The notes under the pieces: model-generated
Database searches by the model: none
What the model was told of the DNA's origin: nothing
The model's input: only the letters and a program-made list of their open reading frames with translations
In this document: piece by piece, positions 5,661 to 6,146 of the stretch
Layout of the letters: each line of letters begins with the position of its first letter
How positions within the stretch are numbered: position 1 is the stretch's first letter
Translations under genes and position numbers: made by a program
Assembly: GCA_021787255.1 (NCBI GenBank)
Contig: JAJYMD010000079.1
Location: 1-6,146, forward strand
Reading direction: 5' to 3'
Source: Actinomycetes bacterium
GTDB lineage: Bacteria; Actinomycetota; Acidimicrobiia; Acidimicrobiales; RAAP-2
DNA length: 6,146 nt

Positions 5661-5691
5661 CATGGGATGTTGGGTAGCGTCGCTTCCCATG
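5661..5691 (+). repeat. 7-bp inverted repeat at the FKBP start
   Basis: CATGGGA (5661-5667) and TCCCATG (5685-5691) are perfect inverted arms 17 nt apart. The right arm includes the chosen start codon at 5689 and the left arm includes an in-frame alternative ATG at 5662. A -10-like TAGCGT (5675-5680) lies in the loop. It may be a regulatory dyad or chance; no -35 was recognised. Confidence 0.35.
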
Positions 5692-6146
5692 CAATCGAGT
5701 GGGCGGAGGCGTCTGCGTGCCCGCCGGGCTCTCGCAGCGGCTGTGGGAACGGCCGTCGTTCTTGCAGGAGCGGGCTGGGGCGGCAGCGTCGCCTGGGCGG
5801 GACCGAGGAGCGCTGGCGCGAGGGACCACGGGAAGAAAGGCCACAGCGCCGCGCACAGACACCACGGCCCCAAGCTGCCGGTCGTCAAGCACGCGAAGGA
5901 CCTCAACCTCGAGCCGGTGATCCGCGCTTCGAAGGGGAAGCCGCCGAAGAAGCTGGAGGTGAGGAACCTGGTCAAGGGCACCGGGGCGACCGTCACGAGG
6001 TCGAGCACCGTCGATGTGATCTACGTGGGCGCGAACTACCGCACTGGGAAGGACTTCACACAGGCGACCTGGACCTCGAAGCGTCCGACCGCGTTTCCGC
6101 TGAGCGGCGTGGTCCACGGCTTCGCCGAGGGACTGATCGGCATGAG
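5689..6146 (+). CDS. Secreted FKBP-type peptidyl-prolyl cis-trans isomerase, 3' end beyond the window
   Basis: FKBP isomerases speed up cis-trans isomerisation of X-Pro bonds and assist folding. 152 residues are visible and the frame is still open at the window edge. Residues 1-37 look like a signal peptide: basic GRRRLRARR, a hydrophobic run ALAAAVGTAVVLAGAG, and an Ala-x-Ala type end (AWA at 35-37). There is no lipobox Cys, so the protein should be exported and released or loosely held. A His/Lys-rich linker follows (five His between 47 and 59). The FKBP domain starts near residue 86 (PKKLEVRNLVKGTGA) with VDVIYVG (Y112), TGKDF (F123), AFPL (F136) and GVVHGFAEGLIGM (140-152). The Asp that usually follows the active-site Phe (D37 in FKBP12) is Thr124, and the Trp of the VIxGW motif is Phe145, a common substitution. 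ATG 5689 gives the best signal peptide; in-frame ATG 5662 would add nine residues (MGCWVASLP). It seems to have its own transcription unit. Confidence 0.88.
   Translation, partial: MQSSGRRRLRARRALAAAVGTAVVLAGAGWGGSVAWAGPRSAGARDHGKKGHSAAHRHHGPKLPVVKHAKDLNLEPVIRASKGKPPKKLEVRNLVKGTGATVTRSSTVDVIYVGANYRTGKDFTQATWTSKRPTAFPLSGVVHGFAEGLIGM

Larger units (their letters stand above)
5433..5688. other. 256-bp intergenic region with dif-like site and C-rich repeats
   Basis: No convincing gene is seen here on either strand. From left to right it holds about 55 bp without evident structure, a dif-like site (5489-5516), a stretch with short direct repeats (CCTTCGTGG at 5545 and 5560; CGTGGGGCGA at 5564 and 5593), a C-rich 10-bp repeat tract (5606-5657), and a 7-bp inverted repeat just before the FKBP start. 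No clear terminator for the zinc-finger gene was found. Confidence 0.7.

Noticed and set aside
4983..6008. Minus-strand open frame (341 residues) over the zinc-finger and FKBP genes
   Set aside because: It has no family signature, low-complexity composition, and overlaps two genes with recognisable protein motifs. G+C-rich DNA commonly leaves such frames open.

Overview
The window is G+C-rich, densely packed on the + strand, and looks like chromosome from a high-GC actinobacterium. The evidence is strong G/C preference at third codon positions, GTG starts, almost no intergenic space in the left half, and gene families seen in Actinobacteria: paired MutS-like ATPases, a Cys-rich 'YC...RQRAYEARRR' protein, and a soluble GGDEF-EAL protein. 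A deep actinobacterial lineage such as Acidimicrobiia is a guess; the class cannot be fixed from this sequence.

Layout, all genes on +. Bases 1-2985 look like one operon: the 3' end of a MutS-like ATPase gene, then a second MutS-like gene overlapping it by ATGA (322), then an isoprenyl transferase (uppS family) starting 9 nt after the second stop. After a short gap with a strong 10-bp hairpin (3042-3070) comes a bifunctional GGDEF-EAL gene (to 4901). A 108-bp spacer holds a compact hairpin and a good promoter for a small zinc-finger-like gene (5010-5432). A 256-bp spacer (5433-5688) contains a 28-bp site built like a XerC/XerD dif site (5489-5516) and a C-rich 10-bp repeat tract. The window ends inside a secreted FKBP-type prolyl isomerase gene (from 5689), which has no stop in the window.

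How the genes work together: the two MutS-like proteins are probably partners, because they are translationally coupled and both carry Asn in place of the Walker B Asp. UppS makes the C55-type lipid carrier for cell-wall synthesis, and its link to the MutS pair is positional only. The GGDEF-EAL protein should make and/or degrade c-di-GMP in the cytoplasm. The zinc-finger protein could be a small regulator acting near its own promoter, and the FKBP should fold proteins outside the membrane.

The most notable points are: (1) a 12/24-bp minisatellite inside the second MutS-like gene that appears to have grown out of the family's own helix and adds about 60 residues between the ABC signature and Walker B; (2) the candidate dif site, which would place the window at the replication terminus; (3) a UppS with Pro where the metal-binding Glu is normally found; (4) a 13-bp palindrome covering the likely leaderless start of the zinc-finger gene.
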